From assembly GCF_000337595.1 (NCBI RefSeq), contig NZ_AOIL01000020.1, forward strand, positions 1 through 54,230: a DNA stretch of 54,230 nt, in the 5' to 3' direction. This DNA is from Natrialba taiwanensis DSM 12281. Its GTDB lineage: Archaea; Halobacteriota; Halobacteria; Halobacteriales; Natrialbaceae. The position numbers and the translations under genes are program-made. This document shows positions 1 through 10,025 of this stretch, piece by piece (the first letter of the stretch is position 1; every line of letters starts with the position of its first letter). The notes under the pieces were generated by a model. The model ran no database searches, was not told the origin of the DNA, and worked only from the letters and a program-made list of their open reading frames with translations.

Positions 1-2
1 CC

Positions 3-281
3 GCGGCTGTGAACGCCAGTGGAATAGCCGTTCTTGAACTCGAAGAGCGCCCATCGCTGGTCGTTGATGGCCAGTACGTTCCCAGAGACTGGTGGCGTGC
101 AGAGCAGTTGTACTCCTCAGCATCGGATCGAGCAAAGATTCCTGCGAACTATCCTGAGTTCCAGAAACTCGTCGAGTTCGTTCTCGTAACACTCCTCTGG
201 TTCTTGCCAGCTGCTCTGGCTGTCTATGGCTTCGACTATGTGACCGGTGGCGCGGCCCTTGGACTGAGAGATCAACAATGA
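3..281 (+). CDS. Small membrane protein of the conjugation operon (partial, 5' end outside window)
   Basis: The frame is open to the left window edge, so the true start may lie upstream; the first visible start codon is GTG at 9. The visible part is about 92 residues. It has a soluble N-terminal half rich in Glu, Arg and Trp, then a hydrophobic stretch near residues 55-85 that can form one membrane helix or a hairpin. Its stop overlaps the next start by ATGA, so it is probably translationally coupled to the downstream lipoprotein and belongs to the same transfer operon. I do not recognise a named family; a structural role in the mating channel is inferred from position only. Confidence 0.6.
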   Translation, partial: AAVNASGIAVLELEERPSLVVDGQYVPRDWWRAEQLYSSASDRAKIPANYPEFQKLVEFVLVTLLWFLPAALAVYGFDYVTGGAALGLRDQQ

Positions 282-1141
282 CAGAAGACACGCATCCAGA
301 CGAGAGTCGTATCGCTCGCCGATCAGTTCTTGCCAGCCTTGGCGTTGGCACAGCCTTGCTTGCTGGCTGTACCTCTAATCCCGTTTCTGGGCCATCCACA
401 AACAGTACAGACGGAACTGGGCTCAGTGTCGAAGAGAGTGATGTCTTCTCTGCCGTTGAGATGAACGACGAGTACCTCGAAATCGAGGTTACCGATGAGA
501 CCTCTATCGAGTTCATCAATCTCGTTGATCCTGAGGGAGAACTCTACAACCAGCAACGACTCGAGAACGGTGAAACCAAAACGTCGTTCGAAGTTCTTGG
601 TCGCTATGAAGATGCTTTTCCCACTGGGGACTACAAGCTGATCGCTCTCCAGGGTGACGAACAAATCGATACGACGACGATTACGCTCGAGGCCGATTGT
701 ACGATCACAGATGTACTCTGGGCTGCAGAGAATCCCGATATGGACTGGGATACAAAGCCGTCTGATTGGGAGACCTATGCAGCGGTCGTAATTGAGAATA
801 CGGGAACAATTCCGTCGTTACTCACAGAGCTTGAGTGGACAGAAGCCCCGGTCGCGAAACTACAGTCCAAGGGGTCGCAATCATATTATCACGAAACCCG
901 ATTGCCGCCAGGAAAAACTACAGTCTATTCGAAGGGGTCTGTTTATGCAACGAATGGTGCAGTGCATTCTCTTGACTGTAGTGATCTCGAGACGGAACCA
1001 TTGACTGTCACGGCTACTGTTCAGGTCGGGTCAAATCCATCGTATACTCAGCAAATCCAGTATGGAGACGGCAAGTCTTGTGAAATCTCGATTGTCAATG
1101 ACAGCGCTGACGCATCTACATCTAGCGAGGGTGAGAATTAA
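278..1141 (+). CDS. Tat-exported lipoprotein in conjugation operon
   Basis: This is a 287-residue protein. Residues 14-32 carry a twin-arginine signal (RRSVLASLG) running into a lipobox (LLAGC), so it should be exported folded by the Tat pathway and anchored by a lipid on the Cys, as is usual for haloarchaeal lipoproteins. The mature part is acidic, starts with a Ser/Thr/Gly linker and looks beta-rich; Cys residues near 150, 240 and 275 could form disulfides. The start overlaps the previous stop (ATGA) and the stop TAA is directly followed by the next ATG, so it is within a polycistron. A role as a surface component of the type IV secretion-like mating apparatus is inferred from its neighbours; no enzymatic motif is visible. 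Confidence 0.75.
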   Translation: MTEDTHPDESRIARRSVLASLGVGTALLAGCTSNPVSGPSTNSTDGTGLSVEESDVFSAVEMNDEYLEIEVTDETSIEFINLVDPEGELYNQQRLENGETKTSFEVLGRYEDAFPTGDYKLIALQGDEQIDTTTITLEADCTITDVLWAAENPDMDWDTKPSDWETYAAVVIENTGTIPSLLTELEWTEAPVAKLQSKGSQSYYHETRLPPGKTTVYSKGSVYATNGAVHSLDCSDLETEPLTVTATVQVGSNPSYTQQIQYGDGKSCEISIVNDSADASTSSEGEN

Positions 1142-2350
1142 ATGGCATGGCTGCAAGAAGAAGTTGAAAACGCAATTGAGAATGTCATTGAGGATTTCAC
1201 TGATGCTCTTCTCGGCCTTATTAATAATATCTATGAGGCAATCTTAGGTCCTATTGTCGGCGTCCCGACTCCGAAGTCAGATTCTGGATACATGGTTGTT
1301 GGTGCCCCAGATAATGCGCCGTGGGAGAGTCTGTACCAGGATGTATACCTCTCGTACATTATGCCGCTGGCAATCATGATGTCGGTCATCGCTTTTGCAT
1401 TCGTTGGTCTCCGAGCGGGATCGATGAGCGAGTATCGACGAAAGCAACTCCTCCGACGGCTTGGTCTCGTATTCATGGGAACATTCGTCTGGTTCCCACT
1501 CGTATCTATTCCCTTGCAATTCATCGATGCAGTGGGGCTCACGATCGCTCCAACCGACGAGATGTCTGCGGGGCTCGGGGGGCTTATTCAATCCTCTCTC
1601 GGAGGCACGTTTGCTGTTCTTGCGATGGTTGTCATATCGAATTTCTTCTTGGTAGTTGCTGGGTTCATAGTTGCACTTCGCTGGATTTCGCTCTGTGTAT
1701 TAACACCGATAATGCCATTGCTGGGCGTTCTCTGGTCAATGGAAGTCTGGCCATTTAGCCCAGCAGCAAACATGGCCCGTCGAGCTGCTGGAATCTATCC
1801 TGGACTCGTACTTGCTGGCATTCCTCCAGCTATCCTTTTCCGAATTGGGTGGGAGGTCGGTGGTCTTGAAACCTCTGTCAAGGGGCTTTTTTCGCTATTC
1901 ATTGGATTAGCCTTGATCCCAGCAGCGATTATCGCGATGCTCATGACAGTCTACTGGAGCAGCCCAGCAATGCGGACCATCGCTCAGAAAGGTGTGTCTG
2001 CGACGAATCCTGGCGCAGCTGCATCAGGAGCGGCAAAGGCGAAACGCGCTTCTGGAAAGACCGTCCGTGGCGCCCGAAATGTCCACCGAGGATACGCAGA
2101 CAACAAGATTGGCGCAGTCACGAAGAGCGGACAAACCACGATCGGGAGTAGCGGTTCGAAGGCATACAAGGTCGGTGCATCCGCTCGCTCGACAAAGACC
2201 CATGCTGGCCGCTACAACAACCTTCGGAAGTCGAAGACGGGCCGAATGCGCGATAAGGCTACCGATGACGCTCGAAAAGCGACACAGAAGGTCTCGACTC
2301 GAACGAAACGTGGACTCAAAAATACGAAGCGAAAGGTCTCACGGTGGTGA
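1142..2350 (+). CDS. VirB6/TrbL-like polytopic conjugation membrane protein
   Basis: This 402-residue protein has an amphipathic N-terminus, five or six hydrophobic segments between about residues 70 and 285, and a long, very basic C-terminal tail (residues 285-402) rich in Lys, Arg, Ser and Thr. A multi-pass core with a basic cytoplasmic tail, directly upstream of a VirB4 ATPase, matches VirB6/TrbL-type inner-membrane channel proteins of type IV secretion systems and the analogous haloarchaeal transfer proteins. The start codon abuts the preceding TAA. The gene overlaps or nearly overlaps virB4, so the two are likely cotranslated. Assignment rests on topology and context, not on a diagnostic motif. 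Confidence 0.65.
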   Translation: MAWLQEEVENAIENVIEDFTDALLGLINNIYEAILGPIVGVPTPKSDSGYMVVGAPDNAPWESLYQDVYLSYIMPLAIMMSVIAFAFVGLRAGSMSEYRRKQLLRRLGLVFMGTFVWFPLVSIPLQFIDAVGLTIAPTDEMSAGLGGLIQSSLGGTFAVLAMVVISNFFLVVAGFIVALRWISLCVLTPIMPLLGVLWSMEVWPFSPAANMARRAAGIYPGLVLAGIPPAILFRIGWEVGGLETSVKGLFSLFIGLALIPAAIIAMLMTVYWSSPAMRTIAQKGVSATNPGAAASGAAKAKRASGKTVRGARNVHRGYADNKIGAVTKSGQTTIGSSGSKAYKVGASARSTKTHAGRYNNLRKSKTGRMRDKATDDARKATQKVSTRTKRGLKNTKRKVSRW

Positions 2351-2355
2351 TACTC

Positions 2356-5300
2356 GTGAGTACGAATACAGCTGACGGCGAGTATAACGCCCGAAAAATC
2401 CACCAATCACTCGGCGGCACAACAGCCTTCTTTCGAGGTTACACGATTGGCGAACTCATGCTATTTCTCGCGGTGGCCTTCGTCACCGTCGTTGCAGCAA
2501 CGTTCGTTCCAGCGGCACTGACAATCCCAGTATTAGGGTTTGGGACGATGGTCACAACAGTGCTGTTCTTGCTGCATAAGGTGAAACCGAGATATCTCTG
2601 GCTTACAGAGTGGCTTGCCGCTCGCTTTGGCTGGGCGATCAAGAACAAAGAATACACTCACGGCGATGCGGACAGCAGTGAAGTCCGGTATTTAACTCGC
2701 CTACAGCGAGTCTATCCCCACGCTCTGGAACGAACGGATGGTGCACTCGTCGGAGCGATGAAAGTCGAGCCAGCGAACATGGCTCTCGAAGACGACGATG
2801 CATGGGCGAAGGCTGTCCAGTCCTTCTCAGAGTTCGCCAACTCGACGGTCGACTTCCCGGTAAAGATCTACGTTACTAGTCGAGAGGTCGCCGAGGACGA
2901 TGTCGTCCGTGCACATCGTGATCGACTTGGTGATGCTGATGTCCGCTCTCGCCCAGTGTTGAAACGACTCCTCTCGGAGTACGTTTCTGCAAACACAACC
3001 GACAACGGGGACATCGACGCCGAAACAACCACGATCCGGGAGTATTATCTCATCACTGCTGTCACTGACGACGATATCGACCAGTTCGACGAAACCAGCG
3101 ACAGCGTCCTCGCGTATCTCGCCAATGTCCCTATTCTCGGACGGTTCTTCGGTCGCTTTCAGACCGATGATCTGACTGAATCCGAGCGTGAGCAACTCAA
3201 AGAGGAACAACTCGAATCTCGACTTGCACAGCTGCGTCGTGGCGGATCGTCACTCTACCGGTGTACGATCAGCCCTGTGGATGCATACGATCTCACTCGG
3301 ATCACGAAGGAGTACTGGACATGTCGATCGGAAGACTACGCTAACATCGCCGAGGCTCTGGGGACGTTCCCGGTCGTCTCCCACGGAATTAGCGACGGTG
3401 TGCCGGCGACACCCGATCCCGATGCTGTCCTTGAGGCAATGGCTGAACGGGACAGTACAGCCAACACGGATTCAGATTCCCATGAAGGGGCCGCTAACGA
3501 GGATACTGACACTCCATCTGCTCCTGCTGCTGATCGATTACCAGATACGTCGACGATGCATCAGTCGGTTATTGCGCCGTCAACAGTCGACTGGGAGACG
3601 ACTTACGCTGTGATCAACGACGAGACGTACGTTCGAACGTTCTGGATCGAACAGTTCCCCGAGGAGCCAGCGGATGGACTCCTCGAACGACTATTGCTCG
3701 AAACCGATCTCCAGACGGATATCAGCATCCACCTCGATCCGTTCGATAGCCAGTCAGCCCAGGATATGATGGCAGACTGGATTTCGGATTTGAAGATCAA
3801 TCAGCACGACTCGAACAGCCTCAAAGCCGAGGATCTGCAGGAGGATATCGACCAAGCGAAGTACATGCGGTCACTCGTTCGCGCGAACAAAGCGTCGTTC
3901 TACCGCGGTGGCGTGTTCATCCGACTCGCCGCTGAGAGCGAGCAGGCACTCGACAATCAGACAACCCGCTTGCGGTCGATCATCAAAGACGCGCCGGCAA
4001 ACTGTACCCTCAAGGTTGCGAGTCGGTGGCAGGAACATGGGCTTGCAACAGTGTCGCCGCTTGGAACGAACGAACTGGGACGTGATCGGATGTCGACGCT
4101 CACGAATCAGGCGATCGGCGCGATGTTCCCCTTCTCGTCGAACTACCTGATGATGGACGACGGTATCGAGTACGGCTATCACGGACACAACGGCTCGCCT
4201 GTCCGCATCAATCCGTGGGAACTCGACACCGGGCACAGTGAACTCGTCGTCGGAATGCCGGGTGCCGGGAAAACGTTCGGCGGGATCATGCGTCACCTTC
4301 GAATGATGAAGCGCCGTCACGACACGATGCTCGTTCTCGTCGATCCGGTTGGCGGCTTCCGCGGCATTGCAGATGCCCTGAACGCGAAGACGATCACCGT
4401 TGGTGGCGATACGAAACTGAATCCACTCGAGATCCGTGAAACGCCCCAGCACGTTCTTGACTCGGGTGAAGGGATCTCTCCCCTCTCGGCGAAGAAAGAC
4501 GAGGTCTACGCTGTCCTCGAGAACTTTCTCGATGCTCGTGATATCGACCTCGGGACTGAGACTGGCGTCCTCTCGTATGTCATTGATGAGGCTTACCGGC
4601 AAGCAGGTATCGTCGAAGACGATGTCTCGACGCACACGTCGGCAAACTCGCCGACGATGCAGGACGTCCATCGAATCCTCTGCGATATCGCCGAGAACCC
4701 AGACGAGCACAATATCGCAGCATCCGAATCCGCCCGCGAACGTGCCGCCCAGTACGCCGATGAACTCGCGATTGCGTTCCAGCCGTTTCGAGAGGGTGGA
4801 GCCTACGAAAACCTCTCCCATCACTCGGAGATCGATATCCTGGAAGGCGACAACAAGGTTGTCTACATCGACCTCGGCCAGATCGAGGGGAGCGCCTCGG
4901 GGATCGACCGCCAGACGTTCCTAATGCAACTGCTTCTGTCGACGATCTATCAGCAGGCAAAGAACACCCAACGGAACGTTGAACTCGCGATCGATGAAGC
5001 TCACTATCTCTTCGAAGATCAGGCAAACCTCGACTTCCTCGAGACGGCGTTCCGTCACCAGCGCCACGCCGGCCTTCGAATGGTACTCCTCTCGCAGACG
5101 GCCCAAGAGTTCTACGAGACCGAACAGGCGGAGAAGATTATCGGCATGTGTCCGATCAAGGTATTCCACAAGCTTCCTGACCTAGATGATCGGACAGCGG
5201 ATAAAATCGGGCTCACAGAAGAGCAACGCCGGTACGTCAGAGGGGCTGACGCCGGAAAGGAAGATCTCGGCTATAGTCAGTCACTCGTCCGCGTTGAAGA

Positions 5301-5661
5301 ACACGGCACGTACCCGCTGCATGTCGTCGCCGACGAGTTCGAGAAGCGGGTTATCGATTACGAACCTGAGGACCAGGCCTTCATTCAACAGGCGATGAAC
5401 GACGAGTCAGCGGAGCTGCTCGCTTTCGAAGAGTTCGTCGAGACCGAAGCACAGCGTAACTCGCTTGCGACCCGCCTTGACATCACCGCCGAGACGGCAA
5501 GCAAACTCCTTGAGGAGGACCTCACCAAGACGGAAGTCCTTGATGCAGTCGTCAAACAGGCTCTCGAGACGGATACAGACACCGAGGAGGCACCGATCCA
5601 GACCGATGGCGGAGAGTCAGCTCTCGATCAGCTCACCACTGAGGCGGAGTATGACAACTAA
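2356..5661 (+). CDS. virB4: VirB4/TraC-like conjugation ATPase with membrane N-terminus
   Basis: About 1101 residues. It powers assembly and substrate transfer of the mating apparatus at the membrane. Residues 20-85 hold two hydrophobic helices, resembling a VirB3/PrgI-type subunit fused to VirB4. Walker A (GMPGAGKT) lies near residue 633 and Walker B (LAIDEAH) near 876-882, followed by the usual RHAGLRMVLLSQ region with a conserved Gln. A Ser/Thr/Asp-rich linker sits near residues 370-405. The frame opens at GTG 2344, but GTG 2356 (MSTNTADGEYN) gives a more typical N-terminus and avoids overlapping the virB6-like stop at 2350; I chose it. The end overlaps the next gene by 11 bases. Confidence 0.9.
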   Translation: MSTNTADGEYNARKIHQSLGGTTAFFRGYTIGELMLFLAVAFVTVVAATFVPAALTIPVLGFGTMVTTVLFLLHKVKPRYLWLTEWLAARFGWAIKNKEYTHGDADSSEVRYLTRLQRVYPHALERTDGALVGAMKVEPANMALEDDDAWAKAVQSFSEFANSTVDFPVKIYVTSREVAEDDVVRAHRDRLGDADVRSRPVLKRLLSEYVSANTTDNGDIDAETTTIREYYLITAVTDDDIDQFDETSDSVLAYLANVPILGRFFGRFQTDDLTESEREQLKEEQLESRLAQLRRGGSSLYRCTISPVDAYDLTRITKEYWTCRSEDYANIAEALGTFPVVSHGISDGVPATPDPDAVLEAMAERDSTANTDSDSHEGAANEDTDTPSAPAADRLPDTSTMHQSVIAPSTVDWETTYAVINDETYVRTFWIEQFPEEPADGLLERLLLETDLQTDISIHLDPFDSQSAQDMMADWISDLKINQHDSNSLKAEDLQEDIDQAKYMRSLVRANKASFYRGGVFIRLAAESEQALDNQTTRLRSIIKDAPANCTLKVASRWQEHGLATVSPLGTNELGRDRMSTLTNQAIGAMFPFSSNYLMMDDGIEYGYHGHNGSPVRINPWELDTGHSELVVGMPGAGKTFGGIMRHLRMMKRRHDTMLVLVDPVGGFRGIADALNAKTITVGGDTKLNPLEIRETPQHVLDSGEGISPLSAKKDEVYAVLENFLDARDIDLGTETGVLSYVIDEAYRQAGIVEDDVSTHTSANSPTMQDVHRILCDIAENPDEHNIAASESARERAAQYADELAIAFQPFREGGAYENLSHHSEIDILEGDNKVVYIDLGQIEGSASGIDRQTFLMQLLLSTIYQQAKNTQRNVELAIDEAHYLFEDQANLDFLETAFRHQRHAGLRMVLLSQTAQEFYETEQAEKIIGMCPIKVFHKLPDLDDRTADKIGLTEEQRRYVRGADAGKEDLGYSQSLVRVEEHGTYPLHVVADEFEKRVIDYEPEDQAFIQQAMNDESAELLAFEEFVETEAQRNSLATRLDITAETASKLLEEDLTKTEVLDAVVKQALETDTDTEEAPIQTDGGESALDQLTTEAEYDN

Positions 5662-6853
5662 GACCATGACTACGCTCAATCGTTTCACGAAGATACTCGA
5701 TTCGTCGCCCCAGTACGAGGCAACGCAACTCGAATTCGGAGAGGAGGAATCGTTCGTCCAGCAGCAGGCAGACACGCCGGGACTACTCTTGCGAATCCGC
5801 CCTTACAAAGAGAACGACGGCGTCGTGGATGGGGCCGGCGTTCTCCAGTCAGTCCACGACGTGACGACGAGTTTCCGTGGGAAGAACACGAGTGACCACC
5901 ATTCGTTCGAAGTCTGGTTCGATGAGGGCAAGATCTCGTTCTATATGCATGCTGCTACTGAGGCAGCCGCAGACAAGTTCCGCCGACGTGTCGGCAACAA
6001 CTACGCTAACAGTGAGATCTTCCCTGTCGAGGAAGGCTATGCGTTCCCCGTTATCGGCTCTGACGAGTACGTCGCCGGTGCATGGCTCGAAATGGAGAAA
6101 ATTCCCTACTACCCCATCCGCCATCACAATAGCGAAGGCTTCGAGACGGATCCCTACGGCGAGATCACGAGCGAAATGCTGTCGCTCGACGAGAGTACGG
6201 TCGTCACGCAGGTCGTCTTCCGTCCGGCGAAGCAGTCCTGGACTGACGGTGATCGGTTCAAGCACAACAGCGTCGACGAACTCGCGCACGCACTTCGGCA
6301 AGGAACTTCTGTCGGGTGGCTCAATCCCCGGACACGACCGGCAAGTGAGAAGGACAAGCAGGCCGCGAAAACGATCGAACAGCAACGCGGGCAACAGGCG
6401 TTCCACGTGAATATTCGCGTATTGGCGGCCTCGAGTGAACAGGCCGAAGCTGAGGCTCGAGCCCGCGGTGTCGCGGGAATGTTTAGGAAGTACTACAACG
6501 CGATTACGGAACAGGGACTCGACGATAATCCGGTCTGGCATCGCAAAGAGCGGAAACGGGCTGAACGACTTCGACGATTCCTCCATCGTATGCGCGATCG
6601 CGAGTGGATCGATCGCCGTATGATCATGACCGTTGACGAACTCGCCGGCGTCGCACACATCCCCAACGCAGAGATTGAGACGCCGAAGATTGACTGGCGA
6701 TACACGCAGCGTGGCGATCGACTCCCATCGGATGGATCTCGATACGACGCGGATGAGTTGCCGGCTGGTGGGCAGACATCCGGTGTTCCTGATGAGGCAG
6801 CAGTCTCCATTGATGGCTCTACTCGTGATCAGGAGGGATTTGATGGTATTTGA
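5651..6853 (+). CDS. Conjugation-associated conserved protein between VirB4 and VirD4
   Basis: About 400 residues, soluble, with no membrane helix. The open frame extends upstream to 5465 but that part is Arg/Ser-rich shadow of virB4. ATG 5651 has a GGCGGAG ribosome-binding stretch inside the virB4 end and gives MTTKTMTTLNRFTK; ATG 5666 is the alternative. The protein is acidic, mixed alpha/beta, with a central block around residues 50-150 (FEVWFDEGKISFYM, AADKFRRRVGNNY) that looks like a conserved fold, and a proline- and aspartate-rich tail. It overlaps both neighbours, an arrangement that suggests a fixed VirB4-X-VirD4 module. I recall similar proteins beside haloarchaeal HerA/VirD4-like ATPases, but the molecular role is unknown. 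Confidence 0.7.
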   Translation: MTTKTMTTLNRFTKILDSSPQYEATQLEFGEEESFVQQQADTPGLLLRIRPYKENDGVVDGAGVLQSVHDVTTSFRGKNTSDHHSFEVWFDEGKISFYMHAATEAAADKFRRRVGNNYANSEIFPVEEGYAFPVIGSDEYVAGAWLEMEKIPYYPIRHHNSEGFETDPYGEITSEMLSLDESTVVTQVVFRPAKQSWTDGDRFKHNSVDELAHALRQGTSVGWLNPRTRPASEKDKQAAKTIEQQRGQQAFHVNIRVLAASSEQAEAEARARGVAGMFRKYYNAITEQGLDDNPVWHRKERKRAERLRRFLHRMRDREWIDRRMIMTVDELAGVAHIPNAEIETPKIDWRYTQRGDRLPSDGSRYDADELPAGGQTSGVPDEAAVSIDGSTRDQEGFDGI

Positions 6854-9800
6854 TCGGTTCTTCAGACACAGTGGGGAGGATTCGAGTAGCGATCAGAACA
6901 GTGAGCACACGTCAGCAGACGAGGTATCCGATGATGAGGTTATGTCCTCAACTGGTGACGACCAGACTGATGTCACGAATAGCACTCGGTTGTCGTCTGA
7001 CCAGCAATCAGCCGCTGGTGAACAATACCAGATCGTCGACCAAAACACGATCCGTATCGGTGGCAAGCCGATCCTCGCGGAAACGGCCGACGAAGGAACG
7101 GTTGCAGGTCCATTCGTTCGCGAAATGTTCGAAGCCGGGATGTACAACGCACCTTCCCCACTCTGGGTCGGCTACACGGAGGATCCCCAGACTGGGTTTC
7201 GTGAGGCACCGCTCCGATTTGACTCACTCTTTCGGCACAACTGGATCGCTGGGACGACCGGCTATGGAAAAACGACCGAACTCCTGAATATGATGGTGCA
7301 GTGGGCGTATTCGGGATACGGCTTCACCTACTTCGATCCAAAAGGTCGTGATTCTCGGGAACTCCTTCGGATGCTCCCCGAACATCGCCTTGAGGACGTG
7401 GTCTGGATCGAGCCCGGGTCGACCACCCACGAGAACACCGTTGGGATGAATTTCCTCGAAGTACCCAAATGCGAGACGACTGAGGAACTCGAGAACGAGA
7501 TCGAAAACCGGGTCGAGAACCTGAAAGCAGTCTTCGATACGTCCGACTACTGGGGCATTAATATGGAGGCGATCACCGAGTCGATGGCTCGAGCAATGAT
7601 GAAATCCGAGCAGCCGTTTTCGGTCATCGATATGTACTTCATTCTATTGAATGCCGACCGTCGCGAAGACTTCGCACTCGATGTCGAGGACCCCTATATC
7701 CGAGAGTTCTGTCTCGAGATTGCGAACATGGAAGAAGAGACGGTTCGTCCGCTCCTGAAACGGATCAAGTCTTGGGTCGAGAACTCGGTGATTCGCCGGA
7801 TTATCGCTCACCGGGAGAGTACGATCAACTTCCGCGATATCATTGAGAACGATCGGATTGTGATCGTTCGAACGCCCATCGAGAATACGGACATCAAGAA
7901 GATGGTCACACTGGGTGTGATGCGGAATCTCTGGAGTGCTATTCAGCGCCGTTCATACGAACTGGATACTGATCCAGACCCCTACTTCGTTCTCTGTGAC
8001 GAGTTCGACGACATCGCCAGCGACAATCTCGATATCGAGTCGATGCTAGCCCGTGCTCGGTCGATGCGGTTGTCGGTGACTCTTGCCTCACAGTATCCCT
8101 CGCAGTTCGACGAAGATACGCTAAAAGCGATGCAGAATAACTGTGACAATCTCCTCACATTTTCAGTCAACGACAGCGACGATGCCGAATTGTTGATGAA
8201 ACGCTTCCGTGATTACACGGCCGAAGACCTCATCACTACCGACCAGTTCAAAGTTTGGACACGGATCCCCCTCTCGGGTGGACGTTACTCTGAGCCCGTT
8301 TTGATTCGGACGTTTCCGCCGTACCCGCCCCTTCGAGGGACGGATGCTGTCGATCAGATCATCGAACAGAGTCTCGAGCGGTATGGGACTGATCCGCTGA
8401 CGGACGCTGAAATCCTGAACGATCTCATTTATAGCGATTCGAACGAGGCAGCCAACCCCACGAAGATTCTCGAGGAGACGATGGCGAAAGCCGTTCGTGC
8501 AGTCCAAATCCGGGAAAGTGTACGGGCGGAAAACGGCTGGGTCGATGTCACTGCCGTCGACGAGGAACTCGCGGCCCGTCTTGAGAATACTGAGCCTGAA
8601 ATCGACGTTGTACCCGAAGACTTGCCTGACGTTCGTGAGGAATCTCGGTTGCTCGAGGTTACGTTGCAAAGCGATGAGATCGTGGTTCGGCTCACTGAGG
8701 ATGGAGAAACACTGGTCGAACCCGAGACAGGTACTGTTCGATCAGCCGGTGGCTCGAGTCACGATGCACTCCTCCTCGAAACGGAAACAGCACTCACCGA
8801 ACGTGGGTTCAGTGTCGAAATCCTCGAGCAGGATGGAAGCGAGCGGCCCGACGCAATCGCAACGCACCCCGATCATGACGTCGTGTTCAACATCGAAGCT
8901 GAGACGACGACGCCGGACCGACCGGTCAAGGTCTTGCAGAATCTCAAGCGAGCCTACGAAGCGGATCGGATTCCGATATTCGTTGTCCGTCCTGGTGACT
9001 CCAAGACAGAGTGGGCGACTCGAGTTGAGAATATTCTCTCGCCACCGCTGCAGGAACGAGCCGATGGTACTGAACAGTTCTACAACTGCGACGAGGTCGT
9101 AACCTTCAGTGGTGGTGCAACGGCTCATGGTGGCGTCACTGCGGTTCGACCTAGTACGTCTGAGACGAATCGAACTGTTTGGACACGAGAGAACGGTGAA
9201 CTTGTCCTTTCGGACGGTGAGACAACGTTCGCCCGCGTTCCAGAGGAGGGCTCACTCTCGAAAGACAGTGTGCCAGCCTACTATAGCCATGATCGAGAAA
9301 CCGGCCAGTATACTGTTTACGAGGCTGGAGAAAACCAGGTCTACGACTCGAGAGACGACTTTGAGGAGGAGTGGACGCCGGTCAAACGGCCGTTTCGTCC
9401 CACTGTCGACCTGCCAGATCCGGATTATTCGCGTGATAGCTATCTAATCCTGATCCATCCCACGGATGGAGGCCCTGTATTCTTCCAACAAGGCGAGACA
9501 CACGAGTTGCCTGTATCATTGGACACTGGAGAGTTATGGCTGGATACTTCTTCGGATAAACTTCCCCAAGCATCGGGGTCGTTCCCATCAGTAGGAGCGG
9601 ATTCGTCGGTAGAGGAGTCAGTAGAGATTGACCCAGATAGTGATGGTATCGAAGCGTTTGCAGCGATGTACATCAGGGAGGGTGGGGGAGCACAGATACC
9701 GAAGGCAACGCTGTTTCAGGCATACTCGAGTTGGACCGACAAGCACGATATTGATGGGACAAACGCGAGCTGGTTCGGTCGGAAGCTTTCGAACGTCGTC

Positions 9801-9896
9801 GACTATGAGGATAATCGGGCCAGAGACGGCGACGATCTGGTGACTGTCTACACCGGTATCGATCTGACCAGTGATGGATCAGAGTTCCTTGAGTGA
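6843..9896 (+). CDS. virD4: VirD4/TraG-like type IV coupling ATPase with C-terminal nuclease-like extension
   Basis: About 1017 residues. The likely start is ATG 6843 (MVFDRFFRHSGED), overlapping the upstream stop; the longer frame from 6633 is a shadow. After an acidic Ser/Asp-rich linker, Walker A (GTTGYGKTT) lies near residue 137, a glycine/aspartate FDPKGRDSRE motif follows, and Walker B (VLCDEFDDI) is near 380, then SVTLASQYPSQ. This is the HerA/TraG/VirD4 coupling ATPase pattern that delivers DNA to the mating channel. There is no clear N-terminal membrane helix. The last 400 residues are additional: around 660-720 a block with RPDAI and FNIEAETTT resembles a PD-(D/E)xK nuclease core in which the Lys is replaced, and the final 120 residues form a separate domain. 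Confidence 0.85.
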   Translation: MVFDRFFRHSGEDSSSDQNSEHTSADEVSDDEVMSSTGDDQTDVTNSTRLSSDQQSAAGEQYQIVDQNTIRIGGKPILAETADEGTVAGPFVREMFEAGMYNAPSPLWVGYTEDPQTGFREAPLRFDSLFRHNWIAGTTGYGKTTELLNMMVQWAYSGYGFTYFDPKGRDSRELLRMLPEHRLEDVVWIEPGSTTHENTVGMNFLEVPKCETTEELENEIENRVENLKAVFDTSDYWGINMEAITESMARAMMKSEQPFSVIDMYFILLNADRREDFALDVEDPYIREFCLEIANMEEETVRPLLKRIKSWVENSVIRRIIAHRESTINFRDIIENDRIVIVRTPIENTDIKKMVTLGVMRNLWSAIQRRSYELDTDPDPYFVLCDEFDDIASDNLDIESMLARARSMRLSVTLASQYPSQFDEDTLKAMQNNCDNLLTFSVNDSDDAELLMKRFRDYTAEDLITTDQFKVWTRIPLSGGRYSEPVLIRTFPPYPPLRGTDAVDQIIEQSLERYGTDPLTDAEILNDLIYSDSNEAANPTKILEETMAKAVRAVQIRESVRAENGWVDVTAVDEELAARLENTEPEIDVVPEDLPDVREESRLLEVTLQSDEIVVRLTEDGETLVEPETGTVRSAGGSSHDALLLETETALTERGFSVEILEQDGSERPDAIATHPDHDVVFNIEAETTTPDRPVKVLQNLKRAYEADRIPIFVVRPGDSKTEWATRVENILSPPLQERADGTEQFYNCDEVVTFSGGATAHGGVTAVRPSTSETNRTVWTRENGELVLSDGETTFARVPEEGSLSKDSVPAYYSHDRETGQYTVYEAGENQVYDSRDDFEEEWTPVKRPFRPTVDLPDPDYSRDSYLILIHPTDGGPVFFQQGETHELPVSLDTGELWLDTSSDKLPQASGSFPSVGADSSVEESVEIDPDSDGIEAFAAMYIREGGGAQIPKATLFQAYSSWTDKHDIDGTNASWFGRKLSNVVDYEDNRARDGDDLVTVYTGIDLTSDGSEFLE

Positions 9897-10025
9897 GAGA
9901 TCCTATCAGAACGATGAATATAATTCAGACACGTGGACCGCTGAAAATCTCGCCTCCACAGCCCAGATTCCGAAATACAATTGTCAACCGGTATATCTGG
10001 CATTATCTGCCGTATAGTCGGATTT

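Noticed and set aside
3871-4824. 317-codon minus-strand frame inside virB4
   Set aside because: Mirror frame of a G/C-rich coding sequence with a strong Walker-motif protein on the other strand.
5465-5650. N-terminal extension of the protein between VirB4 and VirD4
   Set aside because: Arg/Ser-rich shadow of virB4 in another frame; a good ribosome-binding stretch and ATG occur at 5651.
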